A stretch of 64,000 nucleotides of DNA from an uncultured Clostridium sp. (lineage in GTDB: Bacteria; Bacillota; Clostridia; TANB77; CAG-508): positions 28,018 through 92,017 of the forward strand of contig URYN01000007.1 in the NCBI GenBank assembly GCA_900552135.1, written 5' to 3'. The first letter of the stretch is position 1, and each line of letters begins with the position of its first letter. This document shows, piece by piece, positions 1-8,887 of the stretch. The position numbers and the translations under genes were made by a program. The notes beneath the pieces were generated by a model. The model did not search any database, had not been told where the DNA came from, and was given only the letters and a program-made list of their open reading frames with translations.

Positions 1-1924
1 CATTAGATTCCTTTCTTCTTTCTTGATAGTAATCTCTTTCAGAATCAAGTTCGTCGAATGCTTCTGCAATAGGAATTCTTTCAACTGCAGCTTGTAAGCT
101 TTCAATTATACGAATGAATTCTTTGTAGTTTACTTCATCTTTCATTGCTTCTAGGGCTTCCCAAGGTCCAGATTCATAGTTGTTTACACATCTTGAGATT
201 GGTTCTCTAAATATATTTGAATATCTTTCAAGCCACTCAAGAATCATCTCAACATTTACTCTCTCTATTCTCATTAGCATTAAGATAATTGTTTGGAATT
301 GCATTACCTCATCTTCCATTTCAATTTGTCTCATTTTTGCTTGGAAGAATAGTAGCCAAATTGGAAGATTATATCCAATTACTGCAAATAGCATTGCAAG
401 AAGCATTTCAAACCAGCTCAAATATTCACTATTTATCTGTCTTAATTTTTTAAGTACTCTCTCTGCTGCTGTTTTTATTTCGTCATCAGTACTATTTGCA
501 TAATCTTTTGATTTCTTCATTGCCTTTTCGATTTCAGCTTGAGTAACATCTGTTTTTCCTTTAAATTTATCTATAAATTTATTATCTAATTGGGTTAATT
601 CTTCTGCTGCCTTTAGGTCTTTTCCTGACATTTCACCAACTATATCATAAGTTGATGTTGGTTGAGTGTAAATGTAATTTATTTGAATTCTGTGTAATTG
701 TGTGAATATAAATAATGATGCAACAAATGTTACTATTGCAAGAAGTAATCTTTTAACATATATCCACTCAATTTTATCTTTTGCTGCTGAGTCTTTTATA
801 AGATTCTTTATTCTTCTTCTTTCCTTTGTTCCTTCTTTTGGAATAAACATATCAACTATGTTTTTTATGAAAGGAACGTTATATACTTTTTCTTGCCAAG
901 GATGTTCTGGTGTTGTATCTATTTTAGTTGAACCATTATCTTTTAATTTTCTAGTAAGTATGTAACAAATAAATGTTAATATTACTATTAAAATTTGTGC
1001 AATCATACCATTTTTTCCATAATAGAATGATTTCGTAAAGTTAAACTGTGATACAGACCAACTTTTTATTGGTTCTAGTGCAAGAAGTGGAACTATTGAA
1101 ATTACTGATAAACTTTGGAATACATAGTTTAATTTATCTCTTTTTAATATTTCCAACTGCATTTCTTGGCTTATATTATTTAAGTTCTTTAAGTATAATG
1201 ATGTTTTATCTACTGTTCTATCACCAAATTCTTTTGTTAAATATGAAATTCCTGCAAATTCTTTTAAGTAGCTATTTGGTGCTATATCATAATACTTTTC
1301 AAGTTCACTCTCTGGATCATCTGAAATAAGTATTTCATATATTTTTTCTGCTTGTCTAGACATTTCAGGTGCAGTATCTCCTTGAGCTACCTGATATATT
1401 GCTTCTTCAACCATGTTGAATTCGTGATAAGCGTGTCTTATTTCGGCAAAGAAGTCAACCTGTTGAACTAGTAATTGGTTATCTATTTTATCAACCATTC
1501 CATCCACAAGTGTGTCTATCATAAATAGCTCGAATATTAACAAGATGCACATCAACAACCAGTTAGCTTTTGTAATAAAAATTATAATAAGTGTTACTGG
1601 AATTATTATTGCAAGAGCCTTTGTTAATATAGCAGAAGTCTGTTTCCTTGTTAAATATTCATCATCTATATTTATGATTTCTAGTCTTCTTCTAATTTTA
1701 AATACATATCTCTTTAAGAAAGCTAGTTTTATATAAATTACATATAATTTCTGGTATAATATTTCTAAAGAGAATTTACTTTCCTGTGTGCCCTTTCTCA
1801 ATTGCTTTATTTGCATTGCATCAGAGCTTTTCATTTTTTTGCTAAGCATTATATATGCCATTACAATTATTACAAATAGTCCTCCGACACCTGCTAGTAA
1901 ATATACCATTAAGTTGCTATTCAT
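1..1924 (-). CDS. TadB/TadC-like type II secretion F-domain membrane protein, 3' end outside window
   Basis: The frame is open from ATG 1924 to base 1, about 641 visible codons, so the C terminus is missing. The N terminus has one membrane segment. Hydrophobic pairs follow near residues 95-135, another lies in the middle, and two flank a charged loop in the last third. The last visible part looks like a type II secretion F domain: a membrane stretch, then a helical cytoplasmic region rich in Glu, Met and Arg. It is the last visible gene of a Tad-like operon, directly after the CpaF-like ATPase, which such proteins normally anchor in the membrane. The family is inferred from topology and neighbours; the exact subtype (TadB or TadC) is not settled. 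Confidence 0.7.
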   Translation of the reverse strand, partial: MNSNLMVYLLAGVGGLFVIIVMAYIMLSKKMKSSDAMQIKQLRKGTQESKFSLEILYQKLYVIYIKLAFLKRYVFKIRRRLEIINIDDEYLTRKQTSAILTKALAIIIPVTLIIIFITKANWLLMCILLIFELFMIDTLVDGMVDKIDNQLLVQQVDFFAEIRHAYHEFNMVEEAIYQVAQGDTAPEMSRQAEKIYEILISDDPESELEKYYDIAPNSYLKEFAGISYLTKEFGDRTVDKTSLYLKNLNNISQEMQLEILKRDKLNYVFQSLSVISIVPLLALEPIKSWSVSQFNFTKSFYYGKNGMIAQILIVILTFICYILTRKLKDNGSTKIDTTPEHPWQEKVYNVPFIKNIVDMFIPKEGTKERRRIKNLIKDSAAKDKIEWIYVKRLLLAIVTFVASLFIFTQLHRIQINYIYTQPTSTYDIVGEMSGKDLKAAEELTQLDNKFIDKFKGKTDVTQAEIEKAMKKSKDYANSTDDEIKTAAERVLKKLRQINSEYLSWFEMLLAMLFAVIGYNLPIWLLFFQAKMRQIEMEDEVMQFQTIILMLMRIERVNVEMILEWLERYSNIFREPISRCVNNYESGPWEALEAMKDEVNYKEFIRIIESLQAAVERIPIAEAFDELDSERDYYQERRKESN

Positions 1925-1959
1925 GTACTTTTCTTGGCACCTCCTTCTTTTAGACTATA

Positions 1960-3876
1960 TTAATCTTCTAATACATCTGAGTCTCTACGTGCATCTATGT
2001 TCCAATGTGATTTAACAAATTTCTTGAAATCTGCTGAATCATTGTCATCCATGTTGTTTATCATTTCTTTTATATTCTTTTCAGATATTGGGTTTGTTAC
2101 AACATATTGTCCATCATGATATTCTAATATGTTTCTATATTGATAAAGTTCTTTATTAGTTGTTTTTGTGAAATACATTGTTGCATTGTCCATGAATTTT
2201 TCAAGTTTACCTTCCATTGTTTTTTCTTTTCTATAATCGAAAGTATACTCGTTCTTTTCCTCTACTGGAATACATTCTGTAATTCTTTCAACATATCTTT
2301 TTCCTCTAAAGTCTTTTGCTAAGTGAACGTCAAAGTTAAGAACTTGAACAACCTGTTGTTCTGCTATTCTTTCGTTTGAGAATACACCTGCACGAAGCAT
2401 TGAGTTACGAAGTGCTGTTACTAAGTCTGGAAATGTTTTAGCGTGGTGAGTGAATAATGTAAATTTAGATGCAACCTGTGCTGATTGAATCATCCAAGAT
2501 GCTACGGGATCAGTTGCAACCTCACCGATGATGTTAACAGAACCGTCAGTTTTTTTCTGAACGTCCAAACATTGTTGTCCAGAAATCGTTTCTGTTTCAC
2601 GCATTGATAATATGTTTCTTGTTGGATATATTTTTCTTAGGTGAAGCTCGAATGCAGTTTCAGTAATACGAAGGTTCATTGTTTCGTATATGTTCTCTAT
2701 CATACCCATAAGCAATGTTGTTTTACCACAACCCTGCTCACCAGTAACTGATGTAATTCTTGCTCCTTTTACTAAGTATTTTAATAATTCTATTGAGTCA
2801 TCTGCTCCAGGTTCATGTTTAAACCATTGTTCAAGTGTTGAACGCTTAACGTCGAACTTTCTTACAAAGAAAGCCCATGTTTCAGACATGCTAGGTCTAA
2901 CAACAACGACACGAGAACCGTCTTTCATTTCATTGATCTTGTAACCATTCGTATCTGATAATTGTCCTGGGTTATTATATTTGTAAATGTTCTGGCAAAC
3001 TCTTTTTAGTTCTGCCTCTGTTCCAAATGAAAGGAAAGCTAAACGAATAGATTTACCTTGGAACATTATCCAAATACTATCACAAGCACGTGGAACTTTA
3101 TGCTCTGAAATTTGTCCTAAATAATCTTGACTGATTTGAGATACTTGGTTTAAGAAGCTCTCTGGAAGTCCAGAAACACCTCCTGAGATACCATCAACGT
3201 TCATATCTCTTATTTCATCGATTGAACTGTATCCTTTATAATGTTGATAAATTCTTTGAACAACTACATTTAATTTGTCTTGGAATGTTAATGCAAAATT
3301 TTCTTGTTCATAAATTTTATCAATCTCTTCAGGAGTTATAACATAAGATGGTTTTGAATCACCTTCAACATACTTTAGCTCTGCTAAGTCATATTTCTTT
3401 ATAATCTCACCTAAAGCCTCATAACCAAATTCAGATTTATACATATATAAAATTATATCGAATTTGTCTTGAGCTGTTAAAAGTGATGGAACATCAAAAG
3501 GAATAGCTTTTGATACGTTTGTTTCATCTACCCCATATTCATTATAAAGCAAGTCATATATTAATTCCTTAACATATTTTTTGTCATTTATATCACCATA
3601 AGTACAACCTTTTAAAGCCTTTTTCAATTCGTATTTCTTATTTTTTCTTCTTTTTAGTTCTTCCTCTGAAAGTCCTATATCATAAAGGTTAATTTTTGTA
3701 ATTTCATCTAATCTTCTTTTTACAAATTCTTTCATAACCTCTAGTGTGTAGGTTCTATCGTCAACTTTCATTTGTTCGTCGGCTTCTTCATTTTGTCTTT
3801 TCTGAATAAATCTACGAACTATTGCAAAAGCTACAGCTAAAACAACTACTGTTAATATTAGGTTAGCTATATTCAT
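1960..3876 (-). CDS. CpaF/TadA-type secretion ATPase with N-terminal membrane anchor
   Basis: 638 aa. This is a hexameric VirB11/PilB-class ATPase that would power assembly of a Tad/Flp-like pilus or secretion system. Walker A GEQGCGKTT lies at residues 379-387, followed by an Asp/His-box-type region with conserved Arg residues. The N terminus (about residues 4-20) is a hydrophobic helix, unusual for soluble CpaF, so the protein is probably tethered to the membrane. Residues 30-260 are a charged helical region plus a CpaF N-terminal-like domain. The start ATG has an AAGGAGGT site. The gene lies 31 bases after the CpaE-like gene and 36 before the F-domain protein, so one operon is likely. Confidence 0.88.
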   Translation of the reverse strand: MNIANLILTVVVLAVAFAIVRRFIQKRQNEEADEQMKVDDRTYTLEVMKEFVKRRLDEITKINLYDIGLSEEELKRRKNKKYELKKALKGCTYGDINDKKYVKELIYDLLYNEYGVDETNVSKAIPFDVPSLLTAQDKFDIILYMYKSEFGYEALGEIIKKYDLAELKYVEGDSKPSYVITPEEIDKIYEQENFALTFQDKLNVVVQRIYQHYKGYSSIDEIRDMNVDGISGGVSGLPESFLNQVSQISQDYLGQISEHKVPRACDSIWIMFQGKSIRLAFLSFGTEAELKRVCQNIYKYNNPGQLSDTNGYKINEMKDGSRVVVVRPSMSETWAFFVRKFDVKRSTLEQWFKHEPGADDSIELLKYLVKGARITSVTGEQGCGKTTLLMGMIENIYETMNLRITETAFELHLRKIYPTRNILSMRETETISGQQCLDVQKKTDGSVNIIGEVATDPVASWMIQSAQVASKFTLFTHHAKTFPDLVTALRNSMLRAGVFSNERIAEQQVVQVLNFDVHLAKDFRGKRYVERITECIPVEEKNEYTFDYRKEKTMEGKLEKFMDNATMYFTKTTNKELYQYRNILEYHDGQYVVTNPISEKNIKEMINNMDDNDSADFKKFVKSHWNIDARRDSDVLED

Positions 3877-3906
3877 TTTTTAAGTTACCTCCTTAATTTA
3901 ATGCTT

Positions 3907-4761
3907 TTACATTTTCATTCTCATTTCTTGAAGTTTGTCTATTATACTTTGGCAAGTACTGTTTGCCTCTGCCATGTATCTCATATTTCTGTCAGTTGGA
4001 TCTGTTACACTTCTGTACTTTAAGAAGAAGTCTGCCACTTTTCCTTCAGTTGCTGCTTCACCAAATAAAGTGTTATATGATATAGCAGAAACTGTTCTTT
4101 TTTCTCTTAGTTCTCTTGTTACATTTTTTGTATTGTATTTAGAAAATTTGTCGTATTTTCCAATTAAATAAACTATATTCTTTCTTTTTAATACTTCATC
4201 TTTTTCTCTTAATTCTTGCACTCTTTCAAGCTCATCCAATCCTTGTTTAAATGTAAATACTATTGCATTTGATTTATTTAATATCTCCATTTGAGTTTGT
4301 TTACTCATTCTCTTATCAATATCTATAATTACTAAATCATACTCCTTATCAGCTATATCTAGTAATTGAGGATAATATTGAGTAGTTGCATTGTAATCTT
4401 CAATATTATCAGCTATTGGTGCTGGAAGTATATCAAGTCTGTTATCTCTAAATACAACCTTTACATAGTCAGATACTATATTGCTTGATGTCCTATTACT
4501 CTGCATTATTTTAATAAGTCCTTCTATTCCATTGTTCATTCCCATTCCATTTGAGTTTTTTACTCCTAAAATAGAAGCAACTTCTTCTTGTCTAGAATCT
4601 TCCCAAAAACATCTTTCGACTGTTTTTTCGCCAAATCCTGTTGATATTAAAAGTATTTTATAATTATGCTCGATTGCCATGTTTGTTGCAACTGCAACAG
4701 ATGCAAGTGTTTGTCCCGTTTCTTTTTCATTGAAATCATTCCAAAAAGATACTACAGCCAT
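3907..4761 (-). CDS. CpaE/MinD-like protein with degenerate P-loop
   Basis: 284 aa, ParA/MinD fold by pattern: an N-terminal strand, a loop, and later LVIIDIDKR resembling the switch II/Walker B strand. The deviant Walker A expected as KGGVGKTT is here KETGQTL, so ATP binding may be altered or lost. In Tad systems CpaE localises the secretion apparatus. The gene starts one base after the stop of the preceding paralogous gene, giving tight translational coupling. The fold is likely; activity is uncertain. Confidence 0.72.
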   Translation of the reverse strand: MAVVSFWNDFNEKETGQTLASVAVATNMAIEHNYKILLISTGFGEKTVERCFWEDSRQEEVASILGVKNSNGMGMNNGIEGLIKIMQSNRTSSNIVSDYVKVVFRDNRLDILPAPIADNIEDYNATTQYYPQLLDIADKEYDLVIIDIDKRMSKQTQMEILNKSNAIVFTFKQGLDELERVQELREKDEVLKRKNIVYLIGKYDKFSKYNTKNVTRELREKRTVSAISYNTLFGEAATEGKVADFFLKYRSVTDPTDRNMRYMAEANSTCQSIIDKLQEMRMKM

Positions 4762-4762
4762 T

Positions 4763-5461
4763 TTATACTCCTTTTTCTAGTTGTTTGAATGCTTTTTTTA
4801 CGTTAGATGGGCTTTCTCCCTTAGCAATTTCCTGTACTAATCCAACTAGAGCATCCTTATACTCTGAACTAATTCCTTTAAACTTAATTTTAGATAATCT
4901 TTGGTTTTGAACTATTATATCCATATCACTAGATTGCATTGGGAAGTAAATAATTTCATCATTCCACTTTATCTTGTATCCTAATGATAAAAAGTTCAAA
5001 TAGTCATCCTCTTCCTTAGACATATTATTTGAAAAATATATCTTTGTAAGATTAAGTGGAAGTCTTATTCCACTTATAATCTCAAGTCCTTTTTTCAAAC
5101 AAAACAAATCTGGAGATGTTACAAAGTAACAACTTTGGAATGCATATATATCAAAACTCTCTAATAGATTAGGGTTGTCCATATCTAGCAAAATGTAATC
5201 ATAAGTAAAAACTGCAGATTCAGGCATTCCCAAATATTGCTTTATTCCATTATAATCTTTAAATCCAACAGCAACATCAATTCCTTCATATTCAGTTACA
5301 TAAGATACTGTAGGATTTATAGCTGGAACAACATATTTTGCTTTTTGATTAACAGTACTATCTATAACAAGAACCTTTTTTCCAAGCTCAACTAATACTC
5401 TAGCTACATATATTATAAAATCTGTTTTGTCATAAGTTCCAATAAAGCCTATTCTTTCCAT
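4763..5461 (-). CDS. Second MinD/ParA-like protein lacking a recognisable P-loop
   Basis: 232 aa. The opening resembles the beta1-P-loop-alpha1 unit of ParA/MinD proteins, but the loop reads GTYDKTDF with no GKT/S. A later strand, DYILLDMDNPN, resembles the Walker B strand. It pairs with the adjacent CpaE-like gene (one-base gap), suggesting a heteromeric pair in which nucleotide binding has decayed or been repurposed. SD-like AGAGAGGAAAG precedes the ATG. Role inferred only from context in the Tad-like operon. Confidence 0.6.
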   Translation of the reverse strand: MERIGFIGTYDKTDFIIYVARVLVELGKKVLVIDSTVNQKAKYVVPAINPTVSYVTEYEGIDVAVGFKDYNGIKQYLGMPESAVFTYDYILLDMDNPNLLESFDIYAFQSCYFVTSPDLFCLKKGLEIISGIRLPLNLTKIYFSNNMSKEEDDYLNFLSLGYKIKWNDEIIYFPMQSSDMDIIVQNQRLSKIKFKGISSEYKDALVGLVQEIAKGESPSNVKKAFKQLEKGV

Positions 5462-5491
5462 TGTGTGTTACTTTCCTCTCTATTTTTTATT

Positions 5492-6397
5492 TTAATAACC
5501 AGCTAATGCATCAAGATATGATTTTCTTTGATCTTGTGCTGTTGTTACTTCTGTTGTTGTTCCTGTTGTTACTTTGCTCTTTGCTTCGTCTTCATCTACA
5601 GCACCTAATTGTGAATTTATATTATTTCTATTTGATGTAAATTGTTGATATCTGTTATACATTGCAGTTTTTGCTTCTTGAACAACATTTGGATTTTGTG
5701 TTACTAAGTTTACAACTTCAGCACTTGGTATATAAGTTGGTGTTGCTTTTTCTTGTGTTCCTGGTTCAACATATTTTGCTGTATATAATACTGCTCCCTC
5801 CAATTTATAAGCTTCAACAATTGCGTTGCTCATTGCTAAAGTTTCATCTTCAGTTAATTTTATCCATATTGTATTTTCAGAATCGACTCCATTTATTTGT
5901 GGAATTTCTACTCTCTTTTTAGATACAACGATATAGTCAAGTCCGTTAGGTAATCTTAATCTTACATCTATGTAATCATCTTGAGCTATTTGACTCTCAA
6001 GTCTTAACATGTTGTACTCTTGAAGTCTTAAATCTGAAGTTATTGGACTGTCAGATTCTGCCACCATTGATGCAGTAAGAATCATTCCTTTTGATAAATC
6101 TATTTTTGCAATAGAATTTTCTGTTAAAGCTGTTCCTTTTATTGCATCTGTTGGTGCAGCATTTTTATCTGTTTCAACTTGAACAAGCATGCTTGCATCA
6201 AGTGTATCACCTGATTTTACATCAGTATTTAAAGCATAAACTTTAATTAAATTTGCAAGTCTATCATCCTCTTTAGCTTGCATATTTTTTATTTTTAGAA
6301 GTAGTACAGCAACGATTGCACCCATTACTAATACAGCGATTAGCACTCCTAATATAAATGAATTTCTTGATTTTCTTTGCATTGGATTTGAAGCCAT
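5492..6397 (-). CDS. CpaB/RcpC-like SAF-domain pilus assembly protein
   Basis: 301 aa. An N-terminal cytoplasmic tail of about 12 residues is followed by a strong membrane helix (about 13-36) and an extracellular part. The SAF-like segment (about residues 50-120) carries VKSGDTLDASML and the KGMIL turn seen in CpaB proteins. A longer C-terminal domain follows, with a Thr/Gln-rich tail. CpaB family proteins sit outside the membrane around the Tad secretion pore. It is the first gene of the leftward operon, with GGGAGGA before the ATG and a promoter about 55 bases upstream. Confidence 0.78.
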   Translation of the reverse strand: MASNPMQRKSRNSFILGVLIAVLVMGAIVAVLLLKIKNMQAKEDDRLANLIKVYALNTDVKSGDTLDASMLVQVETDKNAAPTDAIKGTALTENSIAKIDLSKGMILTASMVAESDSPITSDLRLQEYNMLRLESQIAQDDYIDVRLRLPNGLDYIVVSKKRVEIPQINGVDSENTIWIKLTEDETLAMSNAIVEAYKLEGAVLYTAKYVEPGTQEKATPTYIPSAEVVNLVTQNPNVVQEAKTAMYNRYQQFTSNRNNINSQLGAVDEDEAKSKVTTGTTTEVTTAQDQRKSYLDALAGY

Positions 6398-6452
6398 AAT
6401 TTATTCCTCCCTAACATTTGTCAATTTTATGACATTTTATATTACTTATTTC

Positions 6453-6481
6453 ATTTTACAACAAAACATATTGAAATACAA
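6453..6481 (-). promoter_or_regulatory. Sigma-A-type promoter for the Tad-like operon
   Basis: On the minus strand TTGTAT (6476-6481) and TAAAAT (6453-6458) are separated by 17 bases, 55 bases upstream of the CpaB-like start. In such AT-rich DNA similar matches are common, so this rests mainly on spacing and position. Confidence 0.45.
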
Positions 6482-6563
6482 TAACATTTTCATCTTGTAA
6501 TTTAACTTTAATTTTTTTGTAACATTTTCGTAATATTTGTGTATTTTTCAATTTTGAATATAC

Positions 6564-6606
6564 AAAAAAAGGAAAAACAATGATATAAAATCACTATCTT
6601 TCCTTT
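6564..6606 (-). terminator. Rho-independent terminator after the 6.6-7.2 kb gene
   Basis: Minus-strand hairpin with AAAGGAAA pairing to TTTCCTTT and an inner AGTGAT/ATCATT stem, followed by a T run. It separates the small membrane-protein gene from the Tad-like operon promoter. Confidence 0.65.
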
Positions 6607-6635
6607 ATATTTTTGATTTATATTTATTCTTTCAT

Positions 6636-7184
6636 CTATCTTCTATAATACATTCTTCCATTATATCCTCTATTGTTTGTGCATGTATAATATGTTCCTC
6701 TTGAATTGCAACAACATCCTGTCGAATTATCATTTCCATCATCATTATTGTTATTTCTTATAAATCTATTAGCCGATACTGTATTTGCTTCTACATTTCT
6801 TGTATCTATGTTTCTTGCCTCTAATTGTCTTGATGCAAGTTGGTTAGATGTCATGTTTTCCGCATTAACATTTCTTGCATTAATTGTATTAAAAAACAGT
6901 CCATTTCCACATCTAATTCTACACAATAGGCACACAATTGATGCAGTAATAAATGCAAGTAAAGCATAAATTATTCCATATACAATAAGATTTAAATTCG
7001 AAATCAAAAATGCGACTAGTAAAAATATTGCAAAAAATACCAAAGCAACAAGCCATGGACATTTTAATATCTTTTGAAGGGCAATAGAAAATATTATTAC
7101 AGCAATTGGAATTACAACTAAATAAAGTAATAAGTTCATATCATATACTTGTATGATGTATTTAATATCTAAATAATCATACAC
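6636..7184 (-). CDS. Small membrane protein with Asn/Ala repeat-like segment and Cys/Asn-rich tail
   Basis: Up to 182 aa; not recognised. Residues 16-90 are strongly hydrophobic (about three to four helices). Residues 100-142 form a regular stretch with repeated ARNV, ARNI and TRNV units spaced about six residues, like a short beta-helical repeat. The tail is rich in Asn, Asp and Gly with a CCC cluster and ends in Tyr/Arg. The start is unclear: GTG 7184 lies immediately next to AAGGAGGA, while an ATG four bases on opens a three-codon frame. ATG 7139 has no ribosome-binding site. Confidence 0.55.
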   Translation of the reverse strand: MYDYLDIKYIIQVYDMNLLLYLVVIPIAVIIFSIALQKILKCPWLVALVFFAIFLLVAFLISNLNLIVYGIIYALLAFITASIVCLLCRIRCGNGLFFNTINARNVNAENMTSNQLASRQLEARNIDTRNVEANTVSANRFIRNNNNDDGNDNSTGCCCNSRGTYYTCTNNRGYNGRMYYRR

Positions 7185-7300
7185 TCCTCCTTTTTATGTT
7201 ATTCTTTTTTATATAATATGAATTTATAAACTAATTAGTTACTTGCTTTTACTCCAATTTAGAAGGAATCGAGGTGCTATTCATGAATTAAACCAAAAAG

Positions 7301-7448
7301 AGTTTTCTGAGCATTGTTTGCTAAATTCAGACGCTAGTCTTGGCTTAAGCTTTGCTTATCTCTAAGTCATTAAAAATGACAAGAGCTAAGCAAACTTGCG
7401 ACGGCGACCCGTACACATCTGAATTTTGCAAATAACACCCAGAAAACT
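7301..7448. repeat. Long imperfect inverted-repeat element (structured RNA or MITE-like)
   Basis: Nested arms: 7301-7309 pairs perfectly with 7440-7448; 7317-7331 pairs with 7418-7432 with one mismatch; 7347-7370 pairs with 7374-7396 around an AAA loop. The centre-right part is locally GC-rich (GCGACGGCGACCCG). It occupies most of the 300-base gap between truA and the next gene and has no coding potential that I can see. It could be a small structured RNA or a non-autonomous palindromic mobile element. Confidence 0.6.
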
Positions 7449-7479
7449 TTTAACATAATTACATAAATTTTCATTATAC

Positions 7480-8220
7480 TCATTCTTCATATTTAACATT
7501 TACCAGATACAGTCCATGTGCTGGAAGCGTCTTTCCTGCCTTTGTTCTATCTTTTTCTTCAATTATATGAGATATATCCTCTGGCTTTATTTTTTCTAAT
7601 CCTACATCTAGTAGAGTTCCTGAAATAATTCTAACCATGTTATACAAGAATCCATTTCCTGTTAGTTCGATTATTATTCTTTCTCCTTCTTTTTTTACTT
7701 CTGCATTATAAATTGTTCTAACACTATTTTTTCCACTCGTTCCACTTGATTTAAAAGCTTTGAAGTCGTGTTCTCCAACGAAATATTTTGCCGCTTCTTT
7801 CATTTTTTGATAATTTAATTGAATTGGAAAACAGTATTCCAAATTTCTATAAATTGCCGTACCTGTTTTTGAATTGTTTATTATGTATCTATAAGTTTTT
7901 TGTTTTGCAGTATATCTACTATGGAATCTCTCGTCTACTTCTTCAGCTTTTTTTATTACGATGCTACTCTTTAGCTGTGAGTTTATTGCAAGAGCAAGTT
8001 TTTCTATTGGAAGTGTTGAGTTAGTTTTGAAGTTGGCAACTTGTCCAAGTGCATGAACTCCTGCGTCTGTTCTGCCAGAACCAATTAAATCGACTTCTTC
8101 TCTTGTTATGTTGTATATTGCCTTTTCGATTTCTCCTTGAATGTTTAATTTGTCTGGTTGTTTTTGCCAACCGTTAAAATCTTTTCCATCATATTCTATT
8201 GTTAGTTTTATATTTCTCAT
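7480..8220 (-). CDS. truA: tRNA pseudouridine(38-40) synthase TruA, 5' end at prophage junction
   Basis: 246 aa, normal family length. It isomerises uridines 38-40 in tRNA anticodon arms. The catalytic Asp is D52 in GSGRTDAGVHA, and the N-terminal MRNIKLTIEYDG strand is typical. The 5' end (codons 1 to about 21, RBS and about 20 bases upstream) is repeated at about 80% identity at 44.38-44.48 kb. The prophage is therefore inserted here, and this copy is the reconstructed complete gene. Expression now depends on sequence inside the prophage end. The original neighbour upstream in the host was cdaA, now 36 kb away. Confidence 0.95.
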   Translation of the reverse strand: MRNIKLTIEYDGKDFNGWQKQPDKLNIQGEIEKAIYNITREEVDLIGSGRTDAGVHALGQVANFKTNSTLPIEKLALAINSQLKSSIVIKKAEEVDERFHSRYTAKQKTYRYIINNSKTGTAIYRNLEYCFPIQLNYQKMKEAAKYFVGEHDFKAFKSSGTSGKNSVRTIYNAEVKKEGERIIIELTGNGFLYNMVRIISGTLLDVGLEKIKPEDISHIIEEKDRTKAGKTLPAHGLYLVNVKYEE

Positions 8221-8237
8221 TTCTTACTCTCCGTTCA
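8159..8237. other. attL: left prophage junction in truA
   Basis: Aligned with 44406-44484, three exact blocks are shared: an 11-base block TGTTTTTGCCA (8159-8169), a 14-base block (8183-8196) and a 15-base block ending at the start codon (8206-8220). ACTCTCCGTTCA upstream of the start is also shared. Divergence between blocks implies that phage and host each carried a version of the truA 5' end. The crossover is probably in the 11-base block, which would place most of the new 5' codons on phage DNA. Confidence 0.85.
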
Positions 8238-8284
8238 CTTTCAGCTTATATCATTTTATTTTTTATTTACTTCATTAATAAGTC

Positions 8285-8306
8285 ATTACAGCCTTATTAC
8301 AGCCTT
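8285..8306 (+). repeat. Candidate integrase arm-type sites (left)
   Basis: ATTACAGCCTT occurs twice in direct tandem (8285-8295, 8296-8306), about 120 bases inside the junction. TACAGCC is also found twice at the other end (44259-44265, 44271-44277). Paired short direct repeats flanking the core match the arm sites of tyrosine integrases with an N-terminal arm-binding domain. Confidence 0.6.
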
Positions 8307-8319
8307 GCGAAAAAAATTA

Positions 8320-8424
8320 TTATTCTTTCCAATTAAACCCATCAATAATTCCTTTTATGTATATTTTTCTTGTATATTTTTTTAATATTATTGACAATAC
8401 CTTTTCTATAAAGTTTAATTCCAT
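8320..8424 (-). CDS. 34-aa basic/hydrophobic peptide, unknown
   Basis: ATG 8424 is preceded by a near-perfect SD (TAAGGAGGA, 7 bases away). The product begins MELNFIEKVLSIILKKY, a short amphipathic segment, then a basic stretch and FNWKE at the end. No homology recognised. It lies just inside attL, downstream of the 55-aa gene on the same strand. The strong RBS argues it is translated; a small phage or toxin-like peptide is possible but unproven. Confidence 0.5.
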   Translation of the reverse strand: MELNFIEKVLSIILKKYTRKIYIKGIIDGFNWKE

Positions 8425-8570
8425 ATCTATATCCTCCTTATGTTTATTGGAGATATCTCTTATTATATTTTACCATATTATGTTAAATAAAATAACTCCA
8501 CTAGAAGATAGATATTATCTTGAATTTTCCTTGCCATTATTGAGTTGCACATTTCGACAATTTTCGACTT

Positions 8571-8738
8571 TTATTTTAAATTTTCTAATAATTTATCCAT
8601 ATATTCACTAGCTACATCTTTTTTTATATGTAGTTCTTTCTTTTTGCTATTAATATACTTTAAAACCTCTTCTATTTCTTCATGTTTTATATAACTTTCT
8701 ATATTATTTAACATTTCTAATATTTCAGTATTGTTCAT
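8571..8738 (-). CDS. 55-aa charged helical protein, unknown
   Basis: ATG 8738 with GAGGTG seven bases upstream. The product starts MNNTEILEMLNNIESYIKH and is predicted to be almost entirely helical with alternating Glu and Lys. It is divergent from the HTH gene at 8888. Probable prophage left-end accessory gene; function unknown. Confidence 0.5.
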   Translation of the reverse strand: MNNTEILEMLNNIESYIKHEEIEEVLKYINSKKKELHIKKDVASEYMDKLLENLK

Positions 8739-8887
8739 AATAACACCTCATTTGCCTAAATTTGAGTATATTATAACACAAATACCTATATTGTAAAATA
8801 GTTATCTTCAATTTAAGTCAAATCGCAGATAGTTAAAATCTTTATTACTTTCTTTTAAAATAGATATATTGGGAGGAGGTGATTAAG

